Below are positions 1 through 7,768 of a DNA stretch of 21,961 nt, in pieces (the first letter of the stretch is position 1; every line of letters begins with the position of its first letter). The stretch covers positions 1 to 21,961 of the forward strand of contig VGPP01000011.1 in the NCBI GenBank assembly GCA_016882585.1. The letters run 5' to 3'. The position numbers and the translations under genes are program-made. The notes beneath the pieces were generated by a model, which saw only the letters and a list, made by a program, of their open reading frames with translations, was not told the DNA's origin and made no database searches. This DNA is from Cyanobacteria bacterium M_surface_7_m2_037. Its GTDB lineage: Bacteria > Cyanobacteriota > Cyanobacteriia > PCC-6307 > Cyanobiaceae.

Positions 1-43
1 CAGCGGCGATCTCCTTAGGGTTGAACCTGAGATTGTTCTGGGC

Positions 44-1024
44 TTGGCTCCTGTTGCTGCATCCTGCTCTGCTCGAGCCTTCGGCAATCGTTCCCGCTGG
101 GTCGCTGCGCTGCTATCGGCCCTGCTCGTGGGCTGCTCAACCCCAGAGCGCCGCGCCAAGAACGACCCCGCTGCAGCCACGGGCAAGCCTGTGGTGCTCA
201 CCACCTTCACGGTGCTGGCCGATCTAGCTCGGCAGGTGGCGGGTGATCGTCTGGAGGTGCGCTCGATCACCAAGCCCGGCGCCGAGGTGCATGGCTACGA
301 GCCCACCCCCAGCGATCTCGAGGCTGCTCAAGACGCCAGCTTGATCGTGCAAAACGGTCTTGGCCTGGAGCGCTGGGCTGATCGCTTCGTGGCCTCATCC
401 GGCAAGGTGCCCACCGTCACCCTCAGCCAGGGCATGCAGCAGGTGCTGATCGAAGGGGATGTGGCAGCCGGCAAGCCCAATCCCCACGCCTGGATGTCGC
501 CCAAGCGGGCCGAGCACTACGTGGATCGGTTGGTGGCGGCCTTCTCCAACTTGGATCCAGCCGGTGCGGCCGGCTATCGCCAGCGGGGCGAGGCCTACAA
601 ACAGCAGCTCCAAGCCCTCGATGCCGACCTGCGCCAAGCCCTGGCTCAGGTGCCGCCCCATCAGCGGTTGCTGGTGAGCTGCGAAGGCGCCTTCAGCTAC
701 CTCGCCCGCGACTACGGCCTCGATGAGGCCTATCTCTGGCCCGTGAATGCGGAAACCCAGGTCACACCCCGGCGCCTGGCGCGCCTGATCGACACGGTGC
801 GGCAGCGGCGGGTGCCGGCTGTGTTCTGTGAAAGCACCGTGAGCGATGAGGCGCAGCGTGAGGTGGCCAGGGCAACGGGCGCCAGATTCGGGGGTACCTT
901 CTATGTGGATTCCCTCTCCGGCAGCGGTGGTCCTGCCCCGAGCCTTCTGGCCCTGCAACGTCACAACGTGAACCTGATCGTGCAAGGCCTGAGCGGGAAG
1001 CGAGCGACGGGATCGCCGCAATGA
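44..1024 (+). CDS. mntC: Manganese ABC transporter substrate-binding lipoprotein (MntC type)
   Basis: Extracytoplasmic metal-binding protein of the ZnuA/PsaA/MntC family that hands metal to the permease encoded two genes downstream. A short basic and hydrophobic N-terminus ends in the lipobox LVGC, so Cys31 would be lipidated. The four family ligands appear as His83 (VHGYEP), His148 (NPHAW), Glu214 (SCEGAF) and Asp289 (YVDSL). Glu at the third position, where zinc binders usually have His, and the Cys213/Cys262 pair match the Synechocystis MntC structure, so manganese is favoured over zinc. There is no His-rich loop of the ZnuA kind. The start is TTG at 44, but the frame stays open to the window's left edge, so the true start could lie upstream. 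It overlaps the ATPase gene by ATGA. Metal choice is inference from ligands. Confidence 0.88.
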   Translation: MAPVAASCSARAFGNRSRWVAALLSALLVGCSTPERRAKNDPAAATGKPVVLTTFTVLADLARQVAGDRLEVRSITKPGAEVHGYEPTPSDLEAAQDASLIVQNGLGLERWADRFVASSGKVPTVTLSQGMQQVLIEGDVAAGKPNPHAWMSPKRAEHYVDRLVAAFSNLDPAGAAGYRQRGEAYKQQLQALDADLRQALAQVPPHQRLLVSCEGAFSYLARDYGLDEAYLWPVNAETQVTPRRLARLIDTVRQRRVPAVFCESTVSDEAQREVARATGARFGGTFYVDSLSGSGGPAPSLLALQRHNVNLIVQGLSGKRATGSPQ

Positions 1025-1773
1025 GCGGTCGTTTGATCCCACCGGCTGGCCCTCGCATCGAGGTGGAGCAGCTGTGCGTGGACTACAACGGCACCGTTGC
1101 CCTCTACGACGCCGATCTCAGCCTGCCGCCAGGTTGCATCTGCGGACTGGTGGGGATGAATGGGGCCGGCAAAACCACCCTGTTCAAGGCGCTCACGGGT
1201 TTTGTGCGCCCGTCCCATGGGCGGATTCGCATCAATGGCCAAACCGTGCTGGCCGCCCAGAAGGATCAGGCGGTGGCCTACGTGCCCCAGAGCGAGGGCA
1301 TCGACTGCAACTTCCCGATCTCCGTGTGGGATGTGGTGATGATGGGCCGCTATGGCTCGATGAGCGTGCTGCGCTGGCCGCGCCAATCCGATCGGGTGGC
1401 TGTGCGCGATGCGCTCGAGCGGGTGGATCTGCTGCCGTTGGCCCAGCGCCCGATCGGCGCTCTCTCCGGCGGCCAGCGCAAACGGGCTTTTCTGGCCCGG
1501 GCGATTGCGCAGCGAGCTTCGGTGTTGCTGCTGGATGAACCGTTCAACGGCGTGGATGTGCGCACCGAGCAGCTGATGGCGCAGCTGTTTCTGCAGTTCC
1601 GCCAGGAGGGGCGCACGATCTTGATTTCCACCCACGATCTGGGCCACATCCGCGAGTTCTGCGATCTGGTGGTGCTGATCAACCGCACGGTGCTGGCCTA
1701 CGGCGAAACCAGTGCCGTGTTCACGCCAGAAAACCTGGCCCGTACCTTCGGTGGGATGGTGCCGAAACCATGA
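1021..1773 (+). CDS. mntA: Manganese ABC transporter ATP-binding protein
   Basis: Cytoplasmic ATPase subunit that powers metal import through the adjacent permease. The 250-residue protein has the complete ABC set: Walker A GMNGAGKTT (45-53), Q-loop Gln90 in YVPQ, signature LSGGQ (148-152), Walker B VLLLDEP (168-174) and the switch His205 in STHD. Length is normal for the metal-type (MntA/ZnuC) subfamily. The start codon overlaps the stop of mntC and the stop overlaps the start of mntB, both as ATGA, implying one transcript with translational coupling. The order binding protein, ATPase, permease is that of the Synechocystis mntCAB operon. The metal assignment rests on the partner binding protein, not on this subunit. 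Confidence 0.92.
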   Translation: MSGRLIPPAGPRIEVEQLCVDYNGTVALYDADLSLPPGCICGLVGMNGAGKTTLFKALTGFVRPSHGRIRINGQTVLAAQKDQAVAYVPQSEGIDCNFPISVWDVVMMGRYGSMSVLRWPRQSDRVAVRDALERVDLLPLAQRPIGALSGGQRKRAFLARAIAQRASVLLLDEPFNGVDVRTEQLMAQLFLQFRQEGRTILISTHDLGHIREFCDLVVLINRTVLAYGETSAVFTPENLARTFGGMVPKP

Positions 1774-2606
1774 GCTGGCTGCTGGAACCCCTCAGCCATG
1801 CCTTCATGGTGAAGGCCCTGCTGGTGAGCGCGTTGGTGGGGGGCGTCTGCGGTTTGCTCTCCTGCTACATGACCCTCAAGGGCTGGGCTCTGATGGGTGA
1901 TGCCGTGTCTCACGCGGTGATGCCGGGTGTGGTGGTGGCCTATGCGCTGGGCTTGCCGTTTTCCCTCGGTGCGTTCGTGTTCGGTGTGGGCTCGGTGGCG
2001 GCGATTGGCTTCGTGAAGCAGAAGTCGCGCATCAAGGAAGACACGGTGATCGGCCTGGTGTTCACCGGTTTCTTTGCTCTTGGCCTGGTGCTGGTGTCGA
2101 AGGTGCGCAGCAACATCGACCTCACGCACATCTTGTTTGGCAATGTGCTCGGGATATCGAGCTCCGATATCCAGCAGACGCTGCTGATCTCCGCTTTAGT
2201 GATCACGCTGCTGCTGGTGTTCCGCCGCGACCTGCTCCTGTTCTGCTTCGACCCCACCCACGCCCGCTCGATCGGCATCAACACCGGCCTGCTGCACTAC
2301 ATGTTGCTCTCGGTGCTCTCGCTCACCGCTGTGGCCGGATTGCAAACCGTGGGTGTGATCCTGGTGGTGGCGATGCTGGTGACCCCCGGTGCCACGGCTT
2401 ATCTGCTCACCGATCGCTTTGATCGGATGACGCTGCTCGCCATTGCCAGCAGCGTGCTCTCCAGCCTGCTGGGTGTGTATCTGAGCTACTGGACCGACAG
2501 CTCCACCGCCGGCTGCATCGTGCTGGCGCAGACAGCCCTGTTTCTGCTCGCCTTTTTATTCGCGCCGCGCTACGGCATCCTCCAGGGCCATCAGCCCCAG
2601 CCCTGA
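1770..2606 (+). CDS. mntB: Manganese ABC transporter permease (ABC-3 family)
   Basis: Integral inner-membrane subunit forming the metal channel. The 278-residue protein is almost entirely hydrophobic, with roughly eight or nine membrane segments, and carries family features: MGDAVSHAVMPG near residues 42-53, which resembles the conserved early loop of ABC-3 permeases, and FGNVLGIS near the middle. Start ATG overlaps the ATPase stop by four bases. It is the last gene of the operon; the 232 bp that follow hold only a lipase-like remnant before the next gene. Confidence 0.92.
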   Translation: MSWLLEPLSHAFMVKALLVSALVGGVCGLLSCYMTLKGWALMGDAVSHAVMPGVVVAYALGLPFSLGAFVFGVGSVAAIGFVKQKSRIKEDTVIGLVFTGFFALGLVLVSKVRSNIDLTHILFGNVLGISSSDIQQTLLISALVITLLLVFRRDLLLFCFDPTHARSIGINTGLLHYMLLSVLSLTAVAGLQTVGVILVVAMLVTPGATAYLLTDRFDRMTLLAIASSVLSSLLGVYLSYWTDSSTAGCIVLAQTALFLLAFLFAPRYGILQGHQPQP

Positions 2607-2607
2607 T

Positions 2608-2814
2608 CAGCGCATCAGCACAGTGGTGCCGCCGGTGATGCACAAGCTCTACTTCGAGGCTGCCTGCAAGCAGGGTGCGGTGATGAGCCGCATTGAGTTG
2701 CCGGGTAACAACACACACTTCAGTACACCAGCCTCCTCGCAGCCCTACTGGCTGCCCTGGATCGCCGATCGCTTCGCCGGGAAGCCCGTGGTCAACGGTT
2801 GCCCCTCTGCATGA
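2608..2814 (+). pseudogene. Remnant of a secreted lipase-like alpha/beta hydrolase (C-terminus only)
   Basis: A short open stretch follows directly on mntB and ends in TGA at 2812. Its translation (VVPP near the start, an AACKQG segment, PGNNTHFSTP, then WIADRFAGKP and a Cys near the end) resembles the C-terminal part of secreted triacylglycerol-lipase/LIP-family hydrolases: the V-P-P element, the Cys-x-x-Gly segment, the catalytic His in a G/N-x-H context, and the final W...R.AG.P...C motif. No nucleophile elbow or N-terminal half exists upstream, since that DNA codes for mntB in another frame. I read it as a decayed fragment. It could instead be a small expressed ORF from GTG 2623 (63 residues). 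Family recognition is from memory of the motif, without alignment. Confidence 0.5.
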
Positions 2815-2838
2815 TGTAGGCGCTGTCAGCCTTCAGCC

Positions 2839-4008
2839 ATGGCCACCCGTTCCATCGCCGATCAACGCTGGAACTGGTGGCCGCTGTTGCCGCTTTACCC
2901 CTACGGCCATCGCCGCACCCTGGTGCGCGAGTTGATCCCTGAGCAGCTCTGGAGCTTTGAGCAGCTCCAGGGGGTGTTCTATGTGGCTGTGCCGATCCGG
3001 ATGACGGTGGCGCGGGTGCCGGGCGGGCTCATGCTCTATGCGCCGGTTGCTCCGACGGCGGAGGTGCGTCAGGCGCTTCGCGATCTCGAGCAGCGCTATG
3101 GCCCGGTGCTGAGCATCGTTCTGCCCACCGCCTCTGGCCTTGAGCACAAGCTGCCGGTGCCGGCGATGGCGCGCGCTTTCCCTCAGGCTCAGGTGTGGGT
3201 CACCCCTGGCCAGTGGAGTTTCCCTGTGCCCCTGCCCTTGCCCTGGCTGGGATTTCCAGCCCGCCGCACCCGGGTGCTCGGTGAGGATGGCTATCCCCAT
3301 GGCGAGGCTTTGAGCTGGGTGTCGCTGGGGCCGATCGATCTGGGCCTCGGCCGTTTTCAGGAGCTCGCCTGCCTGCATCAGGCCAGCGGGGCTCTGCTGC
3401 TCACCGATGCCCTCGTGGCGATCAATGCCACACCGCCGGAGTTGTTCGAGCTCGATCCCACGCCCCTGCTGTTTCACGCCCGTGATCGGGGTGATCAACC
3501 GCTCGAGGATTCGCCGGCGCTGCGGCTGAAGGGCTGGCAGCGCTTAGCCCTGTTTGCCTCCTATCTGCGGCCTGAAGCCCTGGCGGTGCCGAGCTTGGCC
3601 ACGCTGCTGAGCCAGGCGTTCCAACCCGGCTGCCGCAATGCCCGCAGCTATTTCGGCCTGTATCCCTTCCATTGGGCCCGCAATTCAGCCGAGGTGTTTG
3701 AGGAGCTCCAACCCCAGCCGGGCCAGTTGCGCGTGGCTCCGGTGCTGGAGCGCCTGGTGTTTCCGCGCACCCAGGCGCTCATCGTGGCCTGGGTGCGTCG
3801 CCTGGCCGCGCTGCAGGGTCTGCGCTGGGTGGTGCCGGCTCACTACGACGCCCCCGTGCCCAGCAGTGCTGAACAGCTGCTTGCTCTGGCTGTGAGGTTG
3901 GAGCAGCGCAGTTGGGCACCCGATCAGGGCAACTGGGCCTATCTGGCTGGTATCGATCGCGCTCTGCTGCGTTTGGGGGTGGTGCCGGAGCAACCGCAAA
4001 CGGAGTAG
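2839..4008 (+). CDS. DUF4336 domain-containing protein
   Basis: A 389-residue protein of the DUF4336 family, found in cyanobacteria, plants and other bacteria and related in fold to metallo-beta-lactamases. Features seen: an N-terminal beta-rich part (VPIRMTVARVPGGLMLYAP), the family-type EHK at residues 102-104, a proline-rich VWVTPGQWSFP segment, LLLTDALV near 192-199, which sits where beta-lactamase-like enzymes hold an Asp ligand, and a late VPAHYDAP. The classical HxHxDH motif is absent, so hydrolase activity should not be assumed. There is no signal peptide or clear membrane span. It stands alone, convergent with the DUF760 gene 20 bp away. Biochemical function is unknown to me. Confidence 0.75.
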   Translation: MATRSIADQRWNWWPLLPLYPYGHRRTLVRELIPEQLWSFEQLQGVFYVAVPIRMTVARVPGGLMLYAPVAPTAEVRQALRDLEQRYGPVLSIVLPTASGLEHKLPVPAMARAFPQAQVWVTPGQWSFPVPLPLPWLGFPARRTRVLGEDGYPHGEALSWVSLGPIDLGLGRFQELACLHQASGALLLTDALVAINATPPELFELDPTPLLFHARDRGDQPLEDSPALRLKGWQRLALFASYLRPEALAVPSLATLLSQAFQPGCRNARSYFGLYPFHWARNSAEVFEELQPQPGQLRVAPVLERLVFPRTQALIVAWVRRLAALQGLRWVVPAHYDAPVPSSAEQLLALAVRLEQRSWAPDQGNWAYLAGIDRALLRLGVVPEQPQTE

Positions 4009-4028
4009 GCCTCAGCCTCGCGGCGGAT

Positions 4029-4370
4029 TCAGAGCTTCAGTTCGCCCGGATCGGCATCCGCTTCGGGGAACAGTGTGGCTTCCAGTTCCATGCGCTGCTC
4101 CATCTGGCGCAGGAAATACCCTGTCATCATCGCGGAAGCCAACAGACCCGCGAGGTGATCGCGATTGGCGGTGATTTTCACGTCGAAGTGCTCGCCGGGC
4201 AACACACCGAGCAGGCCCTGCACGTTGTGGCGAATGATGTCTTGGATATCGGTGCTGGCCGAGCGGGCGACCCGCTGCAGAACATCCGGAGATTGCTCCT
4301 GCAGGTACTGGATCAGGGAGTTACTGCTGATCGCTTCGCTGTCACTCGTCAGGAACTCCGGGTTGAACAT
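4029..4370 (-). CDS. DUF760 family protein
   Basis: A 113-residue soluble protein of the DUF760 family, conserved in cyanobacteria and plastids (a plant member is described as UV-B-induced). Visible features are the N-terminal NSLIQYLQEQSPDVLQRVA, the central HNVQGLLGVLPG element and a helical C-terminal half ending in an acidic tail. The reading frame continues far upstream, but that part is antisense to lepB; the homologous region begins at the ATG at 4370, giving the usual small size. It lies 29 bp downstream of lepB on the same strand and may share its transcript. Molecular function is not known. Confidence 0.82.
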   Translation of the reverse strand: MFNPEFLTSDSEAISSNSLIQYLQEQSPDVLQRVARSASTDIQDIIRHNVQGLLGVLPGEHFDVKITANRDHLAGLLASAMMTGYFLRQMEQRMELEATLFPEADADPGELKL

Positions 4371-4399
4371 TCCGGTGTGCTCCGCGTCACGGCTGCACC

Positions 4400-5026
4400 C
4401 TACCCCAGCTGTATGTCTCGATCGAGACCGTTGAGGTCGGAGAACCGAATCGGGCCGAGGCGGTTGAGTGGCCAATACCGAAACACCGCCGTGCCGATCA
4501 CCTCCTGGCGCGGCAGTGGCCCCCAGATGTGCGAATCGAGGCTGGCGTTGCGGTTGTCGCCCAGCACCAGCAGCTGCCCCTCGGGCACGGTGAGCGGTCC
4601 AAAGCTGTAGTCGATCGGTTCCGGCCGCCAGGGTTCCGCCACGGAAGAGCCATTGCGGCGCAGCTCTCCGCCACGAACCTCCACCACATCGCCCGGCTGC
4701 CCCACCACTCGCTTGATCAACGCGGCCTTGGGGTCGTAGCCGGCATCCACCAGCACCGGTGGGGCGTGAAACACCACGATCGTGCCGTTGGGCAGGGGCT
4801 GATCCAGCCGTGGGCGCACTTTCTCCACCAGGATGCGGTCTTGCAATTGCAGGGTGGGCAACATCGAGCCGGAGGGAATCCAGCGCGGTTCGATCACCAG
4901 CCAACGCAGCAGCAGAGCCACCGCCAGCCACAGCAGGAGCGAGCGCCAGCCCTTCAGCACCGAGCCCGCGGCCGAGGAGGGATTGCCGGGAGAGGAGCCG
5001 CTCGTCATCGCCGCTTCGGTGAGCAT
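4400..5026 (-). CDS. lepB: Signal peptidase I
   Basis: Membrane serine protease that removes signal peptides from exported proteins. In the 208-residue form, one N-terminal membrane segment (about 30-46) precedes box B, IPSGSMLP, with the catalytic Ser54; the catalytic Lys105 lies in LIKRVVG, followed by PGD; and the conserved GDNRN..LDSH.WG box is at about 156-168. ATG 5026 is preferred because an AGGA sits about 10 nt upstream; a GTG at 5035 would extend the protein by three residues but leaves no room for that site. The N-terminal 20 residues are Ser/Gly/Pro-rich and variable. It is divergent from menD, with about 31 bp between the starts, so promoters must overlap the opposing coding sequences. 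Confidence 0.92.
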   Translation of the reverse strand: MLTEAAMTSGSSPGNPSSAAGSVLKGWRSLLLWLAVALLLRWLVIEPRWIPSGSMLPTLQLQDRILVEKVRPRLDQPLPNGTIVVFHAPPVLVDAGYDPKAALIKRVVGQPGDVVEVRGGELRRNGSSVAEPWRPEPIDYSFGPLTVPEGQLLVLGDNRNASLDSHIWGPLPRQEVIGTAVFRYWPLNRLGPIRFSDLNGLDRDIQLG

Positions 5027-5057
5027 GATCGCCACATCCTGAACAACAGCACCCCCG

Positions 5058-6887
5058 GTGCCTGCTCCCCCCGCCTACCCCTGCAGCGCCGGCGTCAACC
5101 TCCAAGCCGCCATGGCTCTGCTTGTGGCCTTGCAGGGCCTTGGGCTGCGGCGGCTGGTGCTCTGCCCAGGCAGCCGCTCCGCAGCGCTCGCGGTGGCCGC
5201 TGGCCTGTTGGAGCGCCATGGGCTGCTGCTCACCACGGCGGTGGATGAACGCTCCGCCGCTTTTCTGGCCCTGGGGCTGGGCCGGGCCGATGGGGTGCCG
5301 GCTGCCGTGGTCACCACCTCAGGCAGCGCTGTGGCCAACCTGCTGCCGGCGGTGGTGGAAGCCGACCATGGCGCCGTGCCCCTGCTGCTGCTCTCGGCCG
5401 ATCGCCCGGCTCGGCTCAAGGGGTGTGGCGCCAATCAAACGGTGAACCAGGAAGCCTTCCTGGCTCCCTGCTGCCGTTGGTTCGGTGCGGGGGATCCCCG
5501 GGGCCTGGCGGCCATGCAGCCGGCTGCCCTCGCTGATCTGGCGCAGCGGGCCTGGGCAGCAGCCCTGGGGGCACCAGCGGGTCCGGTGCATCTGAATCTG
5601 CCGTTTGAAGAGCCCCTGCACGCCAGCGCTGCGGAGATCACGGCGGTGGCTGATGCCTGTGCAGCGCCGGCGGCGCGCAGCGTGATCACGCCAGCGCCGT
5701 TGCTGATGCCTCAGGCTTGCGCCACTGAAGTGGGGCTTGATCCGGATCGCCCCGGCGTGGTGGTGGTGGGGCCCTGGCGCGCTCCCGCCGCCGCCCTGGC
5801 GCCCTTTGCTGAAGCGCTGCGGCGCTGGCAGGAGCGCAGCGGCTGGCCGGTGTTGGCCGATGGCCTTTCCGGTCTACGGGGATGGCCTGGCTTGCAGCTG
5901 GTGCATGGCTACGACCTGTTGCTGGCAGATGGCCACTGCTTCCCTGCAGCTCCTCAGCTGCTGCGCCTTGGCTCGATGCCGGCCAGCCGCCGCCTGCAGC
6001 AGTGGATCGCCGCCAGCGGCGGCCCCCAGCTGCTGATCAGTGAGGGCGATCCGCGCAACCTGGATGCCACCGGTAGCGCCAGCCAGCAGCTCGCTTGCGG
6101 GTTGGCTGCATGGCTCGCTGCCCTGCCCTCTGCGCCGCGAGCCGGCAGTCCCACTGCCGCCAATGAAGCCTGGCTGGCTGGCTGGTTGCAGGCGGATCAA
6201 CGGCTGCAACAGCTGCTGGATCAGCAGGTGCTGGGGGGTGAGCCACCAGCGGGCTGCAGCGAACCCGCTCTGGCGCGGGCCCTGAGCCGCTGTCTGCCCG
6301 CCGCTGAGCCCTTGATGCTGGCCAGCAGCAGCCCCGTGCGCGACTGGGAGAGTTTCGCCGCTGCCGATGCTCCCCACCGACCCGTGTTCGGCTTCCGCGG
6401 CGCTTCCGGCATTGATGGCACCCTCTCCATGGCAGCCGGCCTGGCCATGAGCCATGGCCGCGCCACGCTGCTCTGCGGCGATCTGGCCCTGCTGCATGAC
6501 GCCAACGGTTGGCTGTGGCGCGACCAGCTGGCGGCCTCTGGTGCCCGGCTCACGGTGGTGCTTGTGGACAACGCCGGCGGCGGCATCTTTGAGCAGTTGC
6601 CGATCCGCACTGGGCCCCCGCTGGATTTCGAGCGGTTGTTTGCCATGCCGCAACGGCTTGATCACAGCGCCCTGGCCGCTGGCTACGGCGTGGCGGCCCG
6701 CACCATCGAGGCCCTCCATCAGTTGCCCGAAGCCCTGGCCTGGGCCGATCAGCAGCCCATGGCGCTGCTGCATGTGCGCACCGACCGCCGCTCCGATGCC
6801 GCCCTGCGGCACCAGCTCCGCCGCGCCATGCCGCCGCACAATGGCCTCCATCCACCAGGGTTTGATGGCGGCAACACCCTCAGCTGA
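5058..6887 (+). CDS. menD: 2-succinyl-5-enolpyruvyl-6-hydroxy-3-cyclohexene-1-carboxylate (SEPHCHC) synthase
   Basis: Thiamine-diphosphate enzyme that joins 2-oxoglutarate and isochorismate in naphthoquinone synthesis; in cyanobacteria the product leads to phylloquinone of photosystem I. The 609-residue protein shows the MenD N-terminus (VNLQ... then LCPGSRS at 35-41), the cofactor-activating Glu64 in VDERSAAF, GFRGASGIDGT (445-455), and the ThDP/metal-binding segment GDLALLHDANGW (474-485) with VDNAGGGIF (503-511). The start is GTG at 5058; an ATG at 5112 would cut off the conserved NLQ segment. It overlaps the downstream menB, as expected for a coupled pathway pair. Confidence 0.94.
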   Translation: MPAPPAYPCSAGVNLQAAMALLVALQGLGLRRLVLCPGSRSAALAVAAGLLERHGLLLTTAVDERSAAFLALGLGRADGVPAAVVTTSGSAVANLLPAVVEADHGAVPLLLLSADRPARLKGCGANQTVNQEAFLAPCCRWFGAGDPRGLAAMQPAALADLAQRAWAAALGAPAGPVHLNLPFEEPLHASAAEITAVADACAAPAARSVITPAPLLMPQACATEVGLDPDRPGVVVVGPWRAPAAALAPFAEALRRWQERSGWPVLADGLSGLRGWPGLQLVHGYDLLLADGHCFPAAPQLLRLGSMPASRRLQQWIAASGGPQLLISEGDPRNLDATGSASQQLACGLAAWLAALPSAPRAGSPTAANEAWLAGWLQADQRLQQLLDQQVLGGEPPAGCSEPALARALSRCLPAAEPLMLASSSPVRDWESFAAADAPHRPVFGFRGASGIDGTLSMAAGLAMSHGRATLLCGDLALLHDANGWLWRDQLAASGARLTVVLVDNAGGGIFEQLPIRTGPPLDFERLFAMPQRLDHSALAAGYGVAARTIEALHQLPEALAWADQQPMALLHVRTDRRSDAALRHQLRRAMPPHNGLHPPGFDGGNTLS

Positions 6888-7725
6888 GCCGGCGATCACG
6901 TGGCAGCCCCAGGGCGCCTACACCGACATCCTCTTTGACCTCAGCGAGGAGGGCATCGCCCGGATCACGATCAACCGCCCCCACAAGCGCAATGCCTTCC
7001 GTCCCCAGACGGTGACGGAGCTGTTCGATGCGTTCTCGCGCGTGCGCGACAACCCCCGCATCGGTGTGGTGCTGTTCACCGGCGCCGGCCCCGCCGCTGA
7101 TGGCGGCTATGCCTTCTGCGCCGGCGGTGATCAGAGCGTGCGCGGCGATGGCGGCTACGTGGGCGACGACGGCCTGCCTCGGCTGAATGTGCTCGATCTG
7201 CAGCGGTTGATCCGCAGCCTGCCCAAGGTGGTGATCGCCCTGGTGGCCGGCTACGCCATCGGCGGCGGCCAGGTGCTGCATCTTCTTTGTGATCTCAGCC
7301 TGGCGGCGGAGAACGCCCGTTTCGGCCAGACCGGCCCGAAGGTTGGCAGCTTTGATGGCGGTTTTGGTGCTGGCTATCTGGCGCGGCTGGTGGGGCAGCG
7401 CAAGGCCCGTGAGATCTGGTTTCTCTGCCGGCAGTACGGCGCAGCCGAGGCCCTGGAGATGGGGCTGGTGAATGCGGTGGTGCCCCTCGAGCAGCTGGAG
7501 GCCGAGGGGGTGCGCTGGGCGCGGGAGGTGTTGCAGCACAGCCCCACCGCCATCCGCTGTCTCAAGGCGGCGTTCAATGCCGAAACCGATGGCCTGGCCG
7601 GCATTCAGGAGCTGGCGGGTCAGGCCACCCATCTCTTCTACCGAACCGAAGAGGGGCAGGAGGGCCGCAACGCCTTCCTCGAAAAACGGGCCCCGGATTT
7701 TTCCGATTCCCCTTGGCTGCCTTGA
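6865..7725 (+). CDS. menB: 1,4-dihydroxy-2-naphthoyl-CoA synthase
   Basis: Crotonase-fold enzyme closing the second ring of the naphthoquinone nucleus from o-succinylbenzoyl-CoA, two steps after MenD. The 286-residue protein has the crotonase start (IARITINRPHKRNAF), the oxyanion and CoA loops (AFCAGGDQ at 84-90, GYAIGGGQ at 129-136) and QTGPKVGSFDGGFG at 155-168. The Gly157 in QTGPK is the residue found in bicarbonate-dependent MenB enzymes, where actinobacterial forms carry Asp. The C-terminal FLEKRAPDFS is family-typical. ATG 6865 is chosen because AGGG lies just upstream and the size fits; ATG 6841 would add eight residues. It overlaps the menD 3' end by 23 bp. Confidence 0.94.
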   Translation: MAATPSAEPAITWQPQGAYTDILFDLSEEGIARITINRPHKRNAFRPQTVTELFDAFSRVRDNPRIGVVLFTGAGPAADGGYAFCAGGDQSVRGDGGYVGDDGLPRLNVLDLQRLIRSLPKVVIALVAGYAIGGGQVLHLLCDLSLAAENARFGQTGPKVGSFDGGFGAGYLARLVGQRKAREIWFLCRQYGAAEALEMGLVNAVVPLEQLEAEGVRWAREVLQHSPTAIRCLKAAFNAETDGLAGIQELAGQATHLFYRTEEGQEGRNAFLEKRAPDFSDSPWLP

Positions 7726-7768
7726 GCGCTGCTGCTGGCTAGCTGTTGGTGAGAGTGCCCGCCTTGCT

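Noticed and set aside
21..227. Short forward frame at the window start
   Set aside because: Lies in another frame over the mntC signal peptide and shows no protein-like features.
3912..4610. 232-residue forward frame across the DUF4336-DUF760 junction
   Set aside because: Overlaps the end of one real gene and is antisense to DUF760 and lepB; no family features.
4371..5219. Long upstream extension of the DUF760 frame (396 residues in total)
   Set aside because: The extension is antisense to or out of frame with lepB and menD and is Gly/Arg/Ala-rich; the conserved family begins at the ATG at 4370.
5874..6899. 341-residue open frame on the reverse strand
   Set aside because: Antisense to menD, with low-complexity Gly/Ala/Gln translation and no recognisable domain.
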